This document shows, piece after piece, positions 1 through 9,421 of a stretch of 35,741 bases of DNA; position 1 is the stretch's first letter; each line of letters begins with the position of its first letter. This stretch comes from Pinguiococcus pyrenoidosus (taxonomy: Eukaryota; Sar; Pinguiophyceae; Pinguiochrysidales; Pinguiochrysidaceae), in the NCBI GenBank assembly GCA_019677205.1, contig JAAMXY010000286.1, positions 2,233 through 37,973 of the forward strand. Direction: 5' to 3'. Made by a program: the position numbers and the translations under genes. Below the pieces are notes generated by a model. That model ran no database searches, had not been told where the DNA came from, and saw only the letters and a program-made list of their open reading frames with translations.

Positions 1-1025
1 TGCCGCTGCATCTCCGCCTCCTCGATCTGCCGCTGCACCTCCGCCTCCAACAACACGATGCGGCAGGTCACGGCATCATGCTGATTCGAGATGGCGTCGG
101 CCCTTCCGGACATGGCAGCGAGCTCCTGCTGGATTCTAGCCTCGCTCTTCTTCACCGCCTCCTCGACGATGCGCTCCGTCTCCGAGGGGGTGGCGAGCTG
201 CTCGATGTGAGCGCGCAGCTGCTCCACTTCGTTTTCGAATCGCTGTTGCTCGCGTCTCAGGGCTTCAGCCGCGGTGTCCTTGTGCAACGCCTCGAGGCAC
301 CGCTGCTCCTGTGCCTGGGAGAGCGTCTCCAGCATTCGCAGGGAGTTGGTGACATCCCCGCTCAGTTGCTTGACGGCCGCGTCCGTTTGGGCCTGCCTTC
401 TATCCAGGACACCTATCCGATCCAGCATGCCTTGCATGCCGTCATGGGACTTGTCCTGGCGCAGGCGCTGCAACTCGTGCTTCAACCGCTGGTGCTCTCG
501 CTTCCACGCCTCCGCAACCGCGCCCTCGTGCATTCCTTCCAGGCATCGCTGCTCCTCGGCTGTGGACTGCGTCTCCAGCCTCCGCAACCAGTCCGCCACA
601 TTCCCACTCAGGTGCTTCACTGCCGCATCCACGCTGCTCTGCCGCCCCTCAACCCCAGCTACCCGATCCCACAGGCCCTGCAGGGCGTGGTGGGTTTTGT
701 CCTTGTCGTTGAGAACAGAGAGCGTCTGCGCGTCCACTTGGCGCGTAACGGAGCGCAGCGCTTCTCGCAGGTCTTGGACCTCGCGTTCTAAGCTACAAAG
801 CCGCACATCTCGGTAGTTCTCCCGGTCGCGAAACAGGTCCAACTCACTTGAGCGCTCGGATCCTCGACTGAGCCGCGACTGAGACTTCATGGAGAGCTCT
901 CTGGCGACTCTCGAAGACGCGTCGCCTTCACTAGATGCGCTATCGAATAGCGATGGCGCGCGGGAACCGCAGAGAGAGGCGTCCGTCTGCTGTAGTATAG
1001 TCGCGCGAATGCTTTCCCAGTTCAT
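1..1025 (-). CDS. Coiled-coil protein with duplicated ~75-residue unit, 3'-truncated by window edge
   Basis: An open minus-strand frame runs without a stop from an ATG at 1025 to the left edge, giving 341 visible codons. The first ~75 residues are Ser/Arg-rich and of low complexity. The rest is almost wholly helical, rich in E, Q, R, L and A, and looks like a long coiled coil. Two tandem copies of a unit of roughly 75 residues are visible, at about 710-490 and 480-250. Both contain DAAVK(H/Q)LSG and an EEQRCLE/QEQRCLE motif, followed by an AEA(W/L)(K/R)RE(H/Q)QR segment. The gene is divergent from SMC1 and shares its upstream region. I do not recognise the family; a structural, cytoskeletal or flagellar role would be a guess. 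The C-terminus is off the window. An opposite-strand open frame at 78-791 is a shadow of this gene. Confidence 0.7.
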   Translation of the reverse strand, partial: MNWESIRATILQQTDASLCGSRAPSLFDSASSEGDASSRVARELSMKSQSRLSRGSERSSELDLFRDRENYRDVRLCSLEREVQDLREALRSVTRQVDAQTLSVLNDKDKTHHALQGLWDRVAGVEGRQSSVDAAVKHLSGNVADWLRRLETQSTAEEQRCLEGMHEGAVAEAWKREHQRLKHELQRLRQDKSHDGMQGMLDRIGVLDRRQAQTDAAVKQLSGDVTNSLRMLETLSQAQEQRCLEALHKDTAAEALRREQQRFENEVEQLRAHIEQLATPSETERIVEEAVKKSEARIQQELAAMSGRADAISNQHDAVTCRIVLLEAEVQRQIEEAEMQR

Positions 1026-1714
1026 TTTGGCCTTTCCGCCGCCTCCCCTATGCTTCTTGTCTTGCTGTACACCAGCAGACGAAGCAGCATCTACGTCGCA
1101 CCCATTTTTAGCCTTACTGAAGCGGAAGGGCCATCGGACAAGGCGCAAAACGGACGGTGGAGAGAGGCCCTCGAGACGGGCGTTCTGCGCGACACCGTCG
1201 ACAAATGTCGCGACACCAACTGACCGTTTCTCGATCCAAGATCTCAGCTTTGAAATTCAAGATTCAAATTCAAACGATCTGAGTCCTTGGCAGATACCGA
1301 TCCTCTGCCGAATACCAGGAGCGAAGTTCCCGCCATTTTCAGCTTAAACCGAGAGGAGAGGAATCCGCGCGTCACGAAGCCGCTGCGCCACCACCGGATT
1401 TGCGGCTTCCGAGGCCGGCGTCTCCTTCGCGAGGCCTTCTTCCGCAAGACAGCGCGTGGCTGCGAGGACAGCTGCTCTCCGCGCGTTCCGCACTCTCGAC
1501 CTTTCGGGCCGCGCAAGCGACGTTTGGACACCCTTCCGCAGCGGAACATCCGCCGGGCAAGCGGATCCAGACGCCGCAGAGCTTTGAGCATCTCGCTGCT
1601 CTTTCGCTGGATCGCTTGTGCGTCGCCTGCGTGGAGTCCTTGTCCCGAAGGCCGAGCGCCACGGACACACCAAGCCGCTGAGACGAGACCGCGCTGTGCC
1701 GCTTCGCCCGAAGA
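1026..1714. promoter_or_regulatory. Divergent promoter region, coiled-coil gene / SMC1
   Basis: This is 689 bp between two head-to-head starts with no convincing gene. It holds clustered TTTGAA/TTCAAA elements at 1250-1276 and an E2F-like TTCCCGCC at 1327-1334. The part from 1380 to 1714 is GC-rich and probably 5' UTR of SMC1. Open frames here on both strands lack protein-like composition. Confidence 0.5.
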
Positions 1715-4700
1715 ATGGGTCGCCTCTCCAGCATCGAGGTGGAGAACTTCAAGTCCTATGGGGGCACTCAGGTCATAGGCCCCTTCTCGGACGTGACGTG
1801 CGTGATCGGGCCCAATGGCTCGGGCAAGTCGAACCTCATGGAGGCCATCAGCTTCGCCGTGGGGACCAGCGCGAGGAAGCTGCGCTCCGACAAGTTGAAG
1901 AACGTCATCTTCCATGGTGAAGAGGACGCGATGCCGAAGCGCGCAATGGTGAAGCTGGTGTATCGGCTGGACGAAGACGAGAGCGAGGAGCAAGAGGAAG
2001 TGCACTTCTCCAGGAGCATCACGGCCAGCGGCAAGTCTACGTACCAGGTGGACGGGAAGACCGTGTCCTTCGAAGAGTACGAAAGGCAGCTGGGCTCCAT
2101 CGGCGTCTTGACAGACGCCCGGAACTTCTTGATCTTCCAGGGCGATGTCGAATCCATCGCTCAGATGTCTCCGACGGATCTGTCCAAGCTCATCGAGAAT
2201 GTCAGCGGCTCGGGCGAGTACAAGGAGCGCTATGACGAGCTGAAAGTCGAGAAAGAGCAGGCGCTGAGGACCAAGACACTGGCGCTGCAGAAGCGGAAGG
2301 GCTGCATGGCCGAGAAGAAACAAGTGCGGGAGCAGAAGGAGGAGGCGGAACGCTTTGAAGCCATCCAGAAGGAGGTCAGCGAGCTGCGGACGCTGGCGAA
2401 TGTGCACCGCTTGTATCACAACTATCGCGACAGCGAAGACGCCAAGGCCTCCCGCACCGCCCACGAGAAGGAGAAGGGCGAGGTCGAAGGCTCCTTGGAG
2501 GTACTGGACGGCAAGCTGCAGGAGACCAAGAAGAGCCAAGCCAAGCTACAGCAGAAGGTCGAGTCGTGCGAACGGCAGGTCCGAAGGAAGACTGACAAGC
2601 TCAAGAAGTTCGCCCCGCGAGGCATCCGCATAACGGAGCAGCTGAAGAAGCTTCGCAAAAGCTTGAAGAACGCCGACGTGGCGATCAATCGCATCAAGAG
2701 GGACTCGGAGGCGCAGGAAGCCCGCGTGGCAGACCTTGAGGAGCAGAAGGCCAAGCTTGAGCAGGATGCGCGACAGCTTGAAGCCGAGATCAGCGAGCTT
2801 CAAGACGGGGGCCCATCGGAGCTTTCCCCGGAGCAGCGCGAGCAGTTCCTGCAGCTGCGGCAGAAAGCGCAAGGGGTTTGTCTGGGGGAGCGCCAGGCGC
2901 TGGAAACGCTGCGTCGTCAACGCACCGTCGAGGCCGAGTTCGTCCAAGAGACCGAGACGGAACTGAAGACGGCGTCCCAGCGTATCAAGGACATGAACGA
3001 GGAGCTCACCAAGTGCGAGGCCCGCGAGGCAGAGCTGGACGACGCGCTCCAGTCGGCAGAGGCTGAGACGGCTTCGCTGCGGAAGCAGATCGCCGACCGG
3101 GAATCCACCGCACACCGCGATGCGCAAAGAGTCGACGAGCTCGAGCGTGAACTGGGTGGCGTGAACGAGCAGCTCAAGAGCCGACGAGAAGTCCGAAGGC
3201 AAGGCCGCAAGCAGCGCAGAATGGCGGAGTGCATCGAGACCTTGATCGGCCTCTTCCCGGGCGTGTACGGTCGGCTCGTCGATGTCTGCAAGCCGCGGCA
3301 GCGGAAATACCACAAGGCCATAGCTGTCGCCGCGGGGAAGATCATGGACCACATCGTGGTGGATACGGCGAAGACCGGCGTGGCCTGCATCGAGTACATG
3401 CGGCAGCAGCGAGTCGGCACGGCCTCATTCATCCCCCTGGACACCATCAAGACGGAGTCCGTGAAGGAGAGGCTGCGCTCGCTGGGAGACGACTTCAAGC
3501 TCTGCGTAGACGTCATCTCCTGTGAGGAGGACGTCCGAAAAGCGGTCATGTATGCCGTGGGGAACACGGTCATTTGCAAGAACCTCGACAAGGCTCGGCA
3601 CCTGTGCTTCCAGAGGGGAGAGCATGTCCGCGCGGTGACCCTGGACGGCCACATGATTTCGAGATCGGGCGCCATGACGGGAGGAAGCTCGCACGTGGAC
3701 GAAGCCCGTGCGGACAGGTGGGACGAGCAGGAGTTCCTGAAGCTTCAGAAGCAGCGGTCGGGGCTTGAGGAGCAGATCCGGCAGCTCTCGAACCGCCGCG
3801 CCCACGGCCAGACCATTGAGCATTTGCGAGCCCAGCTGGCCGAGGCGACGAGGCGGATCGAGGGCGTGCGGGAAGACAAGACTCAGCTCCGCGCGAAGAT
3901 GCAGCAAATTCGGCACCAAGTCGAGAAGGCCGGGGGCGAGAAGGCGTCCAAGGAAGCGTCGTTGGCTAGAAACCTGGACACGATCCAGTCAAAGGACGCG
4001 CAGATCGAGGAGATTGCCCAGACCATCGAGACGGCGGAGAATGAGCTCTACGGCTCCCTCGGGGAAGATTTCGACGCGACCAAGGCCCGTGCCAGGGTTG
4101 AGAGAAGTGCCTTAGAGAAGGCACGGTTGGAAGGCGCTCTCGAAGCGATTCAGGAGAAGACCATCCAGGTGGACACAGACATCGACTACGAGAAGAGCCG
4201 AGACTTTCGCAAGCCCCTCACAAAGGTGCAGAACCAGAAGCGGGCCGCGGAGAAGGAGATCCGGTCGCTGGAAGACGAGATGTCGCAGATTGAAGACGAG
4301 CGGAGGGCAAGTGCCGAGGCCATCGAGGACTACACGAGGCAGGCGGACGAGCAGAAGAAGCTTCTGATGGAAGCAAAGGTCGAGGCCGAAGGCCTGCGGA
4401 GGGAAAGGTCGGACTTGCTGGCGCAGCACAAGACCATCCAGCGCAAGATCAGCTCGTGCGACACGGATTGCCAGCGGCTGAAGGACAAGCGTGACGAGAT
4501 CCTGCGAGAGGCCGAGGTCAATCAGATTCAGATTCCCTTCGTGGACGACGACGGTGAAAGCCAGAGGCAGTCGAGCGCGTCGAGTGACCTGACGGGAGCG
4601 GCTCGTGAAGTGGACTTCTCCGCTCTCCCGGATGAGGAGTACGAGGACGCGTCGAAGTTCAGCAAGTTGCAGCAGAAGATCGATCAGCAGATCACCTCGA

Positions 4701-5344
4701 AAACGACCGCCGCGGAACAGCTGCAGCCGAACATGAGGGCTGTGCAGCGCTTCGACGAAGTGAACGAGCGCCTACGAGGCACCAATGAGGAGTTCGAGGA
4801 CGCGAAGGAGAAGGCCAGGGCAACGTCGGACGAGTTCGAGGAGGTCCGCCGGTCCCGGCATGACATGTTCATGGAGTGCTACAACAACGTGCACGATGCT
4901 CTCACCAAGACCTACCGAGACTTGACGAAGAGCAGCAAGCATCCGCTCGGCGGGAACGCGTACCTCATGCTTGAGAACGTCGATGAGCCCTACCTGGGCG
5001 GAATCAAGTACAACGCCATGCCTCCGATGAAGCGCTTCCGAGACATGGAGCAGCTGTCTGGCGGGGAGAAGACGGTGGCCGCGCTCGCGCTGCTCTTTGC
5101 GATTCATGGCTTTCGGCCGGCCCCGTTCTTCGTGATGGATGAGATCGACGCGGCGTTGGACAACGTCAATGTCAAGAAGGTGTGCAACTTCGTCACGGGG
5201 AGACGTTCCAGTTTCCAGTCCATCATCATCACCCACAAGGATCAGTTCTTCCGCCATGCGGACACGCTTTGCGGCATTGCCCGCGATGAAGAATCCGGAA
5301 GCTCTGTGTCGTATAGCATCGATCTTCGGGAATATGCCGAGTAG
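1715..5344 (+). CDS. SMC1: Structural maintenance of chromosomes protein 1 (cohesin SMC1)
   Basis: This is the cohesin ATPase subunit that pairs with SMC3 to hold sister chromatids together in the nucleus. The protein is 1,209 residues, close to the usual ~1,230. The N-terminus has the SMC1-type ENFKSYGG and QVIGPF segments followed by Walker A GPNGSGKSN at residues 32-40. Long coiled coils flank a hinge at about residues 510-660, with FPGVYGRLVDVCKP and GAMTGGSS. The C-terminal head has the ABC signature LSGGEKTVAALALLFA near residue 1114 and Walker B FFVMDEIDAALDN near 1138-1150. The D-loop form ALDN and the NFKSY start separate it from SMC2, SMC3 and SMC4. The 3.6-kb frame has no introns. 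It is divergent from the coiled-coil gene and convergent with the protease gene. An E2F-like site upstream would suit S-phase expression, but that is inference. Confidence 0.97.
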   Translation: MGRLSSIEVENFKSYGGTQVIGPFSDVTCVIGPNGSGKSNLMEAISFAVGTSARKLRSDKLKNVIFHGEEDAMPKRAMVKLVYRLDEDESEEQEEVHFSRSITASGKSTYQVDGKTVSFEEYERQLGSIGVLTDARNFLIFQGDVESIAQMSPTDLSKLIENVSGSGEYKERYDELKVEKEQALRTKTLALQKRKGCMAEKKQVREQKEEAERFEAIQKEVSELRTLANVHRLYHNYRDSEDAKASRTAHEKEKGEVEGSLEVLDGKLQETKKSQAKLQQKVESCERQVRRKTDKLKKFAPRGIRITEQLKKLRKSLKNADVAINRIKRDSEAQEARVADLEEQKAKLEQDARQLEAEISELQDGGPSELSPEQREQFLQLRQKAQGVCLGERQALETLRRQRTVEAEFVQETETELKTASQRIKDMNEELTKCEAREAELDDALQSAEAETASLRKQIADRESTAHRDAQRVDELERELGGVNEQLKSRREVRRQGRKQRRMAECIETLIGLFPGVYGRLVDVCKPRQRKYHKAIAVAAGKIMDHIVVDTAKTGVACIEYMRQQRVGTASFIPLDTIKTESVKERLRSLGDDFKLCVDVISCEEDVRKAVMYAVGNTVICKNLDKARHLCFQRGEHVRAVTLDGHMISRSGAMTGGSSHVDEARADRWDEQEFLKLQKQRSGLEEQIRQLSNRRAHGQTIEHLRAQLAEATRRIEGVREDKTQLRAKMQQIRHQVEKAGGEKASKEASLARNLDTIQSKDAQIEEIAQTIETAENELYGSLGEDFDATKARARVERSALEKARLEGALEAIQEKTIQVDTDIDYEKSRDFRKPLTKVQNQKRAAEKEIRSLEDEMSQIEDERRASAEAIEDYTRQADEQKKLLMEAKVEAEGLRRERSDLLAQHKTIQRKISSCDTDCQRLKDKRDEILREAEVNQIQIPFVDDDGESQRQSSASSDLTGAAREVDFSALPDEEYEDASKFSKLQQKIDQQITSKTTAAEQLQPNMRAVQRFDEVNERLRGTNEEFEDAKEKARATSDEFEEVRRSRHDMFMECYNNVHDALTKTYRDLTKSSKHPLGGNAYLMLENVDEPYLGGIKYNAMPPMKRFRDMEQLSGGEKTVAALALLFAIHGFRPAPFFVMDEIDAALDNVNVKKVCNFVTGRRSSFQSIIITHKDQFFRHADTLCGIARDEESGSSVSYSIDLREYAE

Positions 5345-5520
5345 GGTGCGCGTGCGCGGGAGAGCTGTGCTGCCAGAGCCGTTCCTCGCCGCGCCACAGC
5401 GGTCGCCACGCACAAGTTTTGGAGGAGCCTTTCACAGAGACGCCACGCCTTTCTTTTCCTGAGCTTCGCTCTTGGACGTCTCGACTTCGAATCAAGTCTA
5501 TTCACAATCTACGTAGCAGC
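5345..5520. other. Short convergent intergenic region
   Basis: These 176 bp separate the stop codons of SMC1 (+) and the protease (-). They must hold both 3' ends. No gene is seen. Confidence 0.5.
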
Positions 5521-7622
5521 CTAGGCCCTAGCGTACGCCAGCAGGTAGGCCGTCGCACTCGTCTCGCCTGCCGGCCCGGCGTCGTCGGCGAGCTCGTCTA
5601 CTCGACTATCATCGCATCTCCGCCACACATCCTTCTGCATGGTGTGATCTGAGTTGGTGCCCAGTACGTCTGCTACGTAGTGCCCTCGCTTGGTGGATTT
5701 TCCATAGTGGTGCACGAGGCCAGAGAGCCGATACTTCGCCGACGTCACGCGTAGATCCTTGCTCAGCAGCACTTCTCGCTCCACCTTTTCTATGCGAAGG
5801 CTCCCGGTGGCGGACTAGAAGGTCAAGCATGGTCAGACATATGAGCAGCCATCATCCGGGGCAATCCCCCATTTCTTTTCCCTACCGTGGCGGCGCTGGA
5901 CTGCGAGGGCGGTCCGCACGACACTACCGAGAAGCGCTTGAGCTGCACCACGAGGACCTTGGGGAGGCTGGCGAACGACATCGATCTTTCAACCGTGCCA
6001 TGCCCACACTTCTCGCATTTCAGTTCTAGCAACTGCGGCCGGCAGGACCTTGCAAAGAGGCGCTCCACGCTGAGATCTGCAGCGTCCGTATCCATGTCGA
6101 GGGAGAGGTCCGTGTGCTCCTCCACCTTGCTGCGGCTAAACTCGCAGCTGGGGCACTTGAGGCAGACCTTGATGTTGAAGCCAAAGGTGGCCTTGATGGG
6201 ATCCTCGGCTTCGGAGGTCTTTGAGGCACCGCTGCCAGCAGGATCGATGTTTTCGTCCATCTCGTCCTCGCAGAAGGAGTCGATGAACTTCATGTAGAAC
6301 TCGTGCGCATCCTGCTGGAGGAAGCCACCCCAGGGGATGCCGACGGGCGCCTTCGAGAAGCTGCTCCCGTGGCTTGGGATTGCAGACCGCAGGCCTTGGA
6401 GGTCGATCGGATACGACTCGGATTCCGGCTCGCCTTCCCGAGGATGGTGGACTCGGCCTATCAAGCTGGCGACGCGCAAGCACTCCTCAATGAGGCGGGT
6501 GTTCACCCGCGCACCGCTCTTCATGACCAGGCTCCCAGCCTGCGAGAGCTTCTGCAGCGCATCCACAAAGGGCTTCAAGGACAGCAGCATCTGCAGGGTG
6601 GCGGCCAGGTAGCACGTGTTCCCCAGGTTCCGAATGCCTCGGTGGATGCCAGGCAAGGCTGCCGGCAGCGGCGGTGACCACCTGCTTTCCTGCAATTGCG
6701 ATTGCGATTGCGATCGCGGTGATCGCGGTGCTTGCCTCGGCCACAGCGGCTGTAGGGGTCGTCTTCTCTCCGGAGACCCCGTACGTTCCACAGACCGCCC
6801 GCCCTCGGAGGACAGCCGCTGCAAGGGAGACATACTGTTCGCTGGAGAAGAAACTCGAGGTGCTTGCGCCGCCGAGAGCAGCCCCTTCGTGGCCGTCGAC
6901 GACAAAGGCCTACGCCTAGGCGAGGCTTTTTGCGGCTGGACCGGCCGGAGCTCTAGAGGAGAGCGCACTTCTAGTCCAGGTGATCGCTCAATGCCCGGAG
7001 GCGAGTTCAAGAAGGGCGAGAAGGCCCCGGGTCGCTTGAAGCGCCGACTCTGCGGAGAGCGCCGCTGCTGCATGGACCTTCGCAGATGAGGCGACCACGT
7101 GTCCCTCGACGACGCGATTCGGCCAGGCGACCGGATCAGCGGAGGAGACGCGTAGACGCTCTCGACCGCCCTGTGCCTCGGTGGACTTTTGGGGAGGTCC
7201 ACCGGAATAGTCCTCGCTTTGGCCGCCGAGCTGAGCTCGTGAGCTCTCGAGCTCGTTTCAGATGTCCTGTGCCGCTTTCGGTGCCTCAGGTCATTCTGCG
7301 GCTCGAAGGAGCGGCGTCGCTTGCCTCCGGAGCCTTTGTCTCTGGCGGCGCCGGTCACTGTCCGATAGAAGGACTCGAGCGTCCAGTCTTGGGACCGGAG
7401 CTTGAGCACGCGCAGGAGCAAGTGACCTTGTCGGATCTCGACGCTGCTGTTCAGGAAGCTCTTGCTAGCCTTCTTTAAGCGCCACGTCTTGCAGCGCTTA
7501 CTGCCGGTTTGACTCTCGTAAGAGCAGCGCACGCGACTGCCTTCCAACTGAATCTGCTTCACCGCGCCGTCCTTCTTCTTGTTCATCCACACCTCGAAGC
7601 GGCCTCGGAGCGTCTCTCCCAT
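5521..7622 (-). CDS. Ubiquitin-specific protease (USP/UCH-C19), USP37-like layout, 2 exons
   Basis: This is a cysteine protease that removes ubiquitin. Exon 1 is 7622-5886 and exon 2 is 5814-5521. The 70-nt intron starts GTAGGG, ends CTAG and is phase 0, giving 676 residues. The Cys box is RNLGNTCYLAATLQ with the catalytic Cys at residue 337. QQDAHEFYM follows, then two CxxC zinc pairs (CLKCPSC and LKCEKCG) and VVQLKRF. The His box, RGHYVADV with His near residue 624, and WRRCDDSRV and AYLLAYAR are all in exon 2. Without splicing the protein would lose its catalytic His. The N-terminal ~95 residues may be a PH-like fold as in USP37/26/29, followed by a ~200-residue basic, Ser/Pro-rich disordered linker. 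The USP37 resemblance is inference from layout; the USP assignment is firm. Confidence 0.92.
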
Positions 7623-7977
7623 GGTTCCAAGGCCGAGCGACGGGGTTGGGACTCCTGGGGAGAGAGCGGCGGAACGCGTCGGACGACGGCAGAATTCAAA
7701 CCGACGTTCGCAACAGTTCGAAGAAAAAGGCGGGAAAGCGGGGGGTTCACAAAAGTTTGATTCTTCTCACAAGGTCTTCGGTCGGTGCATCATATTTTTA
7801 GCGGACCTGCAGAAAGCAAAATCTGAGCGGACGTCAGCTGACCGTTTCTTTCGCCACTTCAACTCCGCTGTCCAGCTGTCACACGCTTCGGTCGGCTTTT
7901 GGCGCCACAACCGCCGTTTGAACCGCTTCGGAATCGCAGATGGCGATGAAATAGTCCGCTGCGGCTCCATCTCTCCC
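7623..7977. promoter_or_regulatory. Divergent promoter region, USP / mitochondrial carrier
   Basis: These 355 bp lie between head-to-head starts. Visible elements are TTCAAA near 7695, an E2F-like GGCGGGAAA at 7729-7737, a perfect 10-bp palindrome GTCAGCTGAC at 7833-7842, CTTTTGGCGCCA at 7896-7907 and GTTTGAA near 7916. An open plus-strand frame extends through the region from 7579, but it overlaps the start of the protease gene and is not protein-like. Confidence 0.55.
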
Positions 7978-9066
7978 ATGCGCCGCTGCTGCGCCCTTCT
8001 CCTGACCGCGGTGGTCATCCAAGCGCCCACAGTGATGCCTGCAGATGTGCTGTCCATCGTTTGCGCGGGAAGTCTGGCGGGCATGGCCGCCACCTTAGTG
8101 TGTCATCCGATGGATACGGTGCGCACGCGAATGCAGACCAGTCTCAAAGGCCAGTACGAAGGCACCGGGGACTGCATTCGCCAGACGTGGCGACAGGAGG
8201 GCTGGAGGGCCTTCTACCGAGGCCTCCAAGGGCCGCTGTTGGCCCAGGCGGTGTACAAAAGCGTCATCTTCACCACCAATTCGTACATGCGGGAATTTCT
8301 GTTGCTGAGGAAGAGGGGCGGAAGGCAAGCGTCCTTGTCGCCCTTGGAAACTGCGCTGTGTGGCGCAATCAGCGGCTCGGTGAACGCCGTGGTGGTGACC
8401 CCCGTTGAACTGGTGCGCAACAACCTGATGACCGACGTGAAGAGACGCTTCGCGGGTCCTCTCGCCGTCGTGCAGTATGTGCTCAAGCGCCACGGGCTTT
8501 TGGCGCTCTGGAAAGGCTTGACCGCTACGATTGTAAGGGATGGGATCGGTACGTGAAACCGGCTGCTTGACGGCTTCCTTCTTGCCCCCTTGACTTGGGC
8601 CAGCACGCCACCTGGCTCGAGGGTTTTCAACACGAACAGCCTCCCACTCATTCAACGTTGCCTGACTGCGGTAGGGATGGGCTCGTACTTTCTCTTCTAC
8701 TTCCAGAGCAAGAAGATCCTCGCCTCGCTTACGAGGAGCGACGCTTCGCCGCTGATTCCGCCCGTCTGGCAGGCAGTCCTCGCTGGAGGGCTCGCAGGGA
8801 CGGGCTACTGGGTCGTCGCCCTGCCCTTGGATACCATAAAGTCCCTTGTGCAGGCATCCCACTTTAGGACGGGGCCAGAGGGAGCGTCGAAGGACTCGAC
8901 GCGGTCAGGAGCTGGGGTGGCACTTGCGGAGCTTCGCCGGCTCCTGCAGCAAAAAGGCGTGGCAGGGCTCTTCGCCGGATGGCCTGTAGCCATCGGTCGC
9001 GGCATTCCAGGAGCTATCGTTACCTTGTCAGTCTACGAAGCGACTTTACAACGTCTCACGACGTAG
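7978..9066 (+). CDS. Mitochondrial carrier family (SLC25) protein, 2 exons
   Basis: This is a six-helix solute carrier of the mitochondrial inner membrane. Exon 1 is 7978-8548 and exon 2 is 8675-9066. The 126-nt intron (GTACGT...GGTAG, phase 1) restores RDGIGMGSYFLFYF, the usual end of the second carrier repeat. With the ATG at 7978 the protein is 320 residues; an in-frame ATG at 8035 would give 301. All three carrier signatures are present: CHPMDTVRTRMQ, VTPVELVRNNLM and ALPLDTIKSLVQ. Each fits PX(D/E)XX(K/R), so all three repeats are complete. The first repeat resembles carnitine/acylcarnitine and basic amino-acid carriers, but the substrate cannot be assigned. The stop at 9064-9066 is followed in the same frame by a heptad-coding minisatellite. 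Confidence 0.9.
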
Positions 9067-9421
9067 CAGAAGGAGGAACGCAAGGCGCTCAGTGAGGAAC
9101 GCAAGGCGCTCAGTGAGGAACGCAAGGCGCTCAGTGAGGCACGCAAGGCGCTCAGTGAGGCACGCAAGGCGCTGAGTGAGGAACGCAAGGCGCTCAGTGA
9201 GGCACGCAAGGCGCAGAGACGAAGCGGGATGGTTGAACCGCGCTTTGCAGGTGTGTGGTCCTGGTCTACTGATCAACAAGCTGTGGCTGCTTGGCGTAGC
9301 GACGCGCAAGAACAGATCACAGAACAACGTATCCCACAGAACAGAGGTTGGGATCTAAACCGCTTCGGAGGCACGGCGGCAGCATGCTCAAGCAAGATGC
9401 GCTGCAGCGTCCCAATCCGCG
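9067..9421. other. Convergent intergenic region with minisatellite
   Basis: This 355-bp gap lies between the carrier stop and the 3' end of the CFAP119-like gene. Apart from the 21-bp array, nothing gene-like is seen on its own. The plus frame from 9229 to 9651 runs antisense through the neighbour. Confidence 0.5.
9073..9219 (+). repeat. 21-bp minisatellite, about 7 units
   Basis: Seven near-identical 21-bp units, GAGGARCGCAAGGCGCTCAGT with a GAA/GCA variation, run head to tail. The last unit degenerates. In the frame of the preceding carrier gene each unit reads as the heptad E-(E/A)-R-K-A-L-S, which would form a continuous helix. The frame then stays open to 9651. The array begins two codons after the carrier TAG. 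Confidence 0.95.

Noticed and set aside
78-791. 237-codon plus-strand open frame
   Set aside because: The opposite strand encodes a coherent coiled coil with an internal protein-level repeat. The plus translation is low-complexity L/R/Q.
7579-7977. Upstream extension of the mitochondrial carrier to 7579 or 7621
   Set aside because: The frame is open, but it overlaps the start of the divergent protease gene, is not protein-like and contains promoter-type motifs. Carriers normally start close to the first PX(D/E)XX(K/R) helix.
9046-9327. Minus-strand frame with RLA(C/F)LTE repeats
   Set aside because: It is simply the reverse reading of the 21-bp minisatellite.
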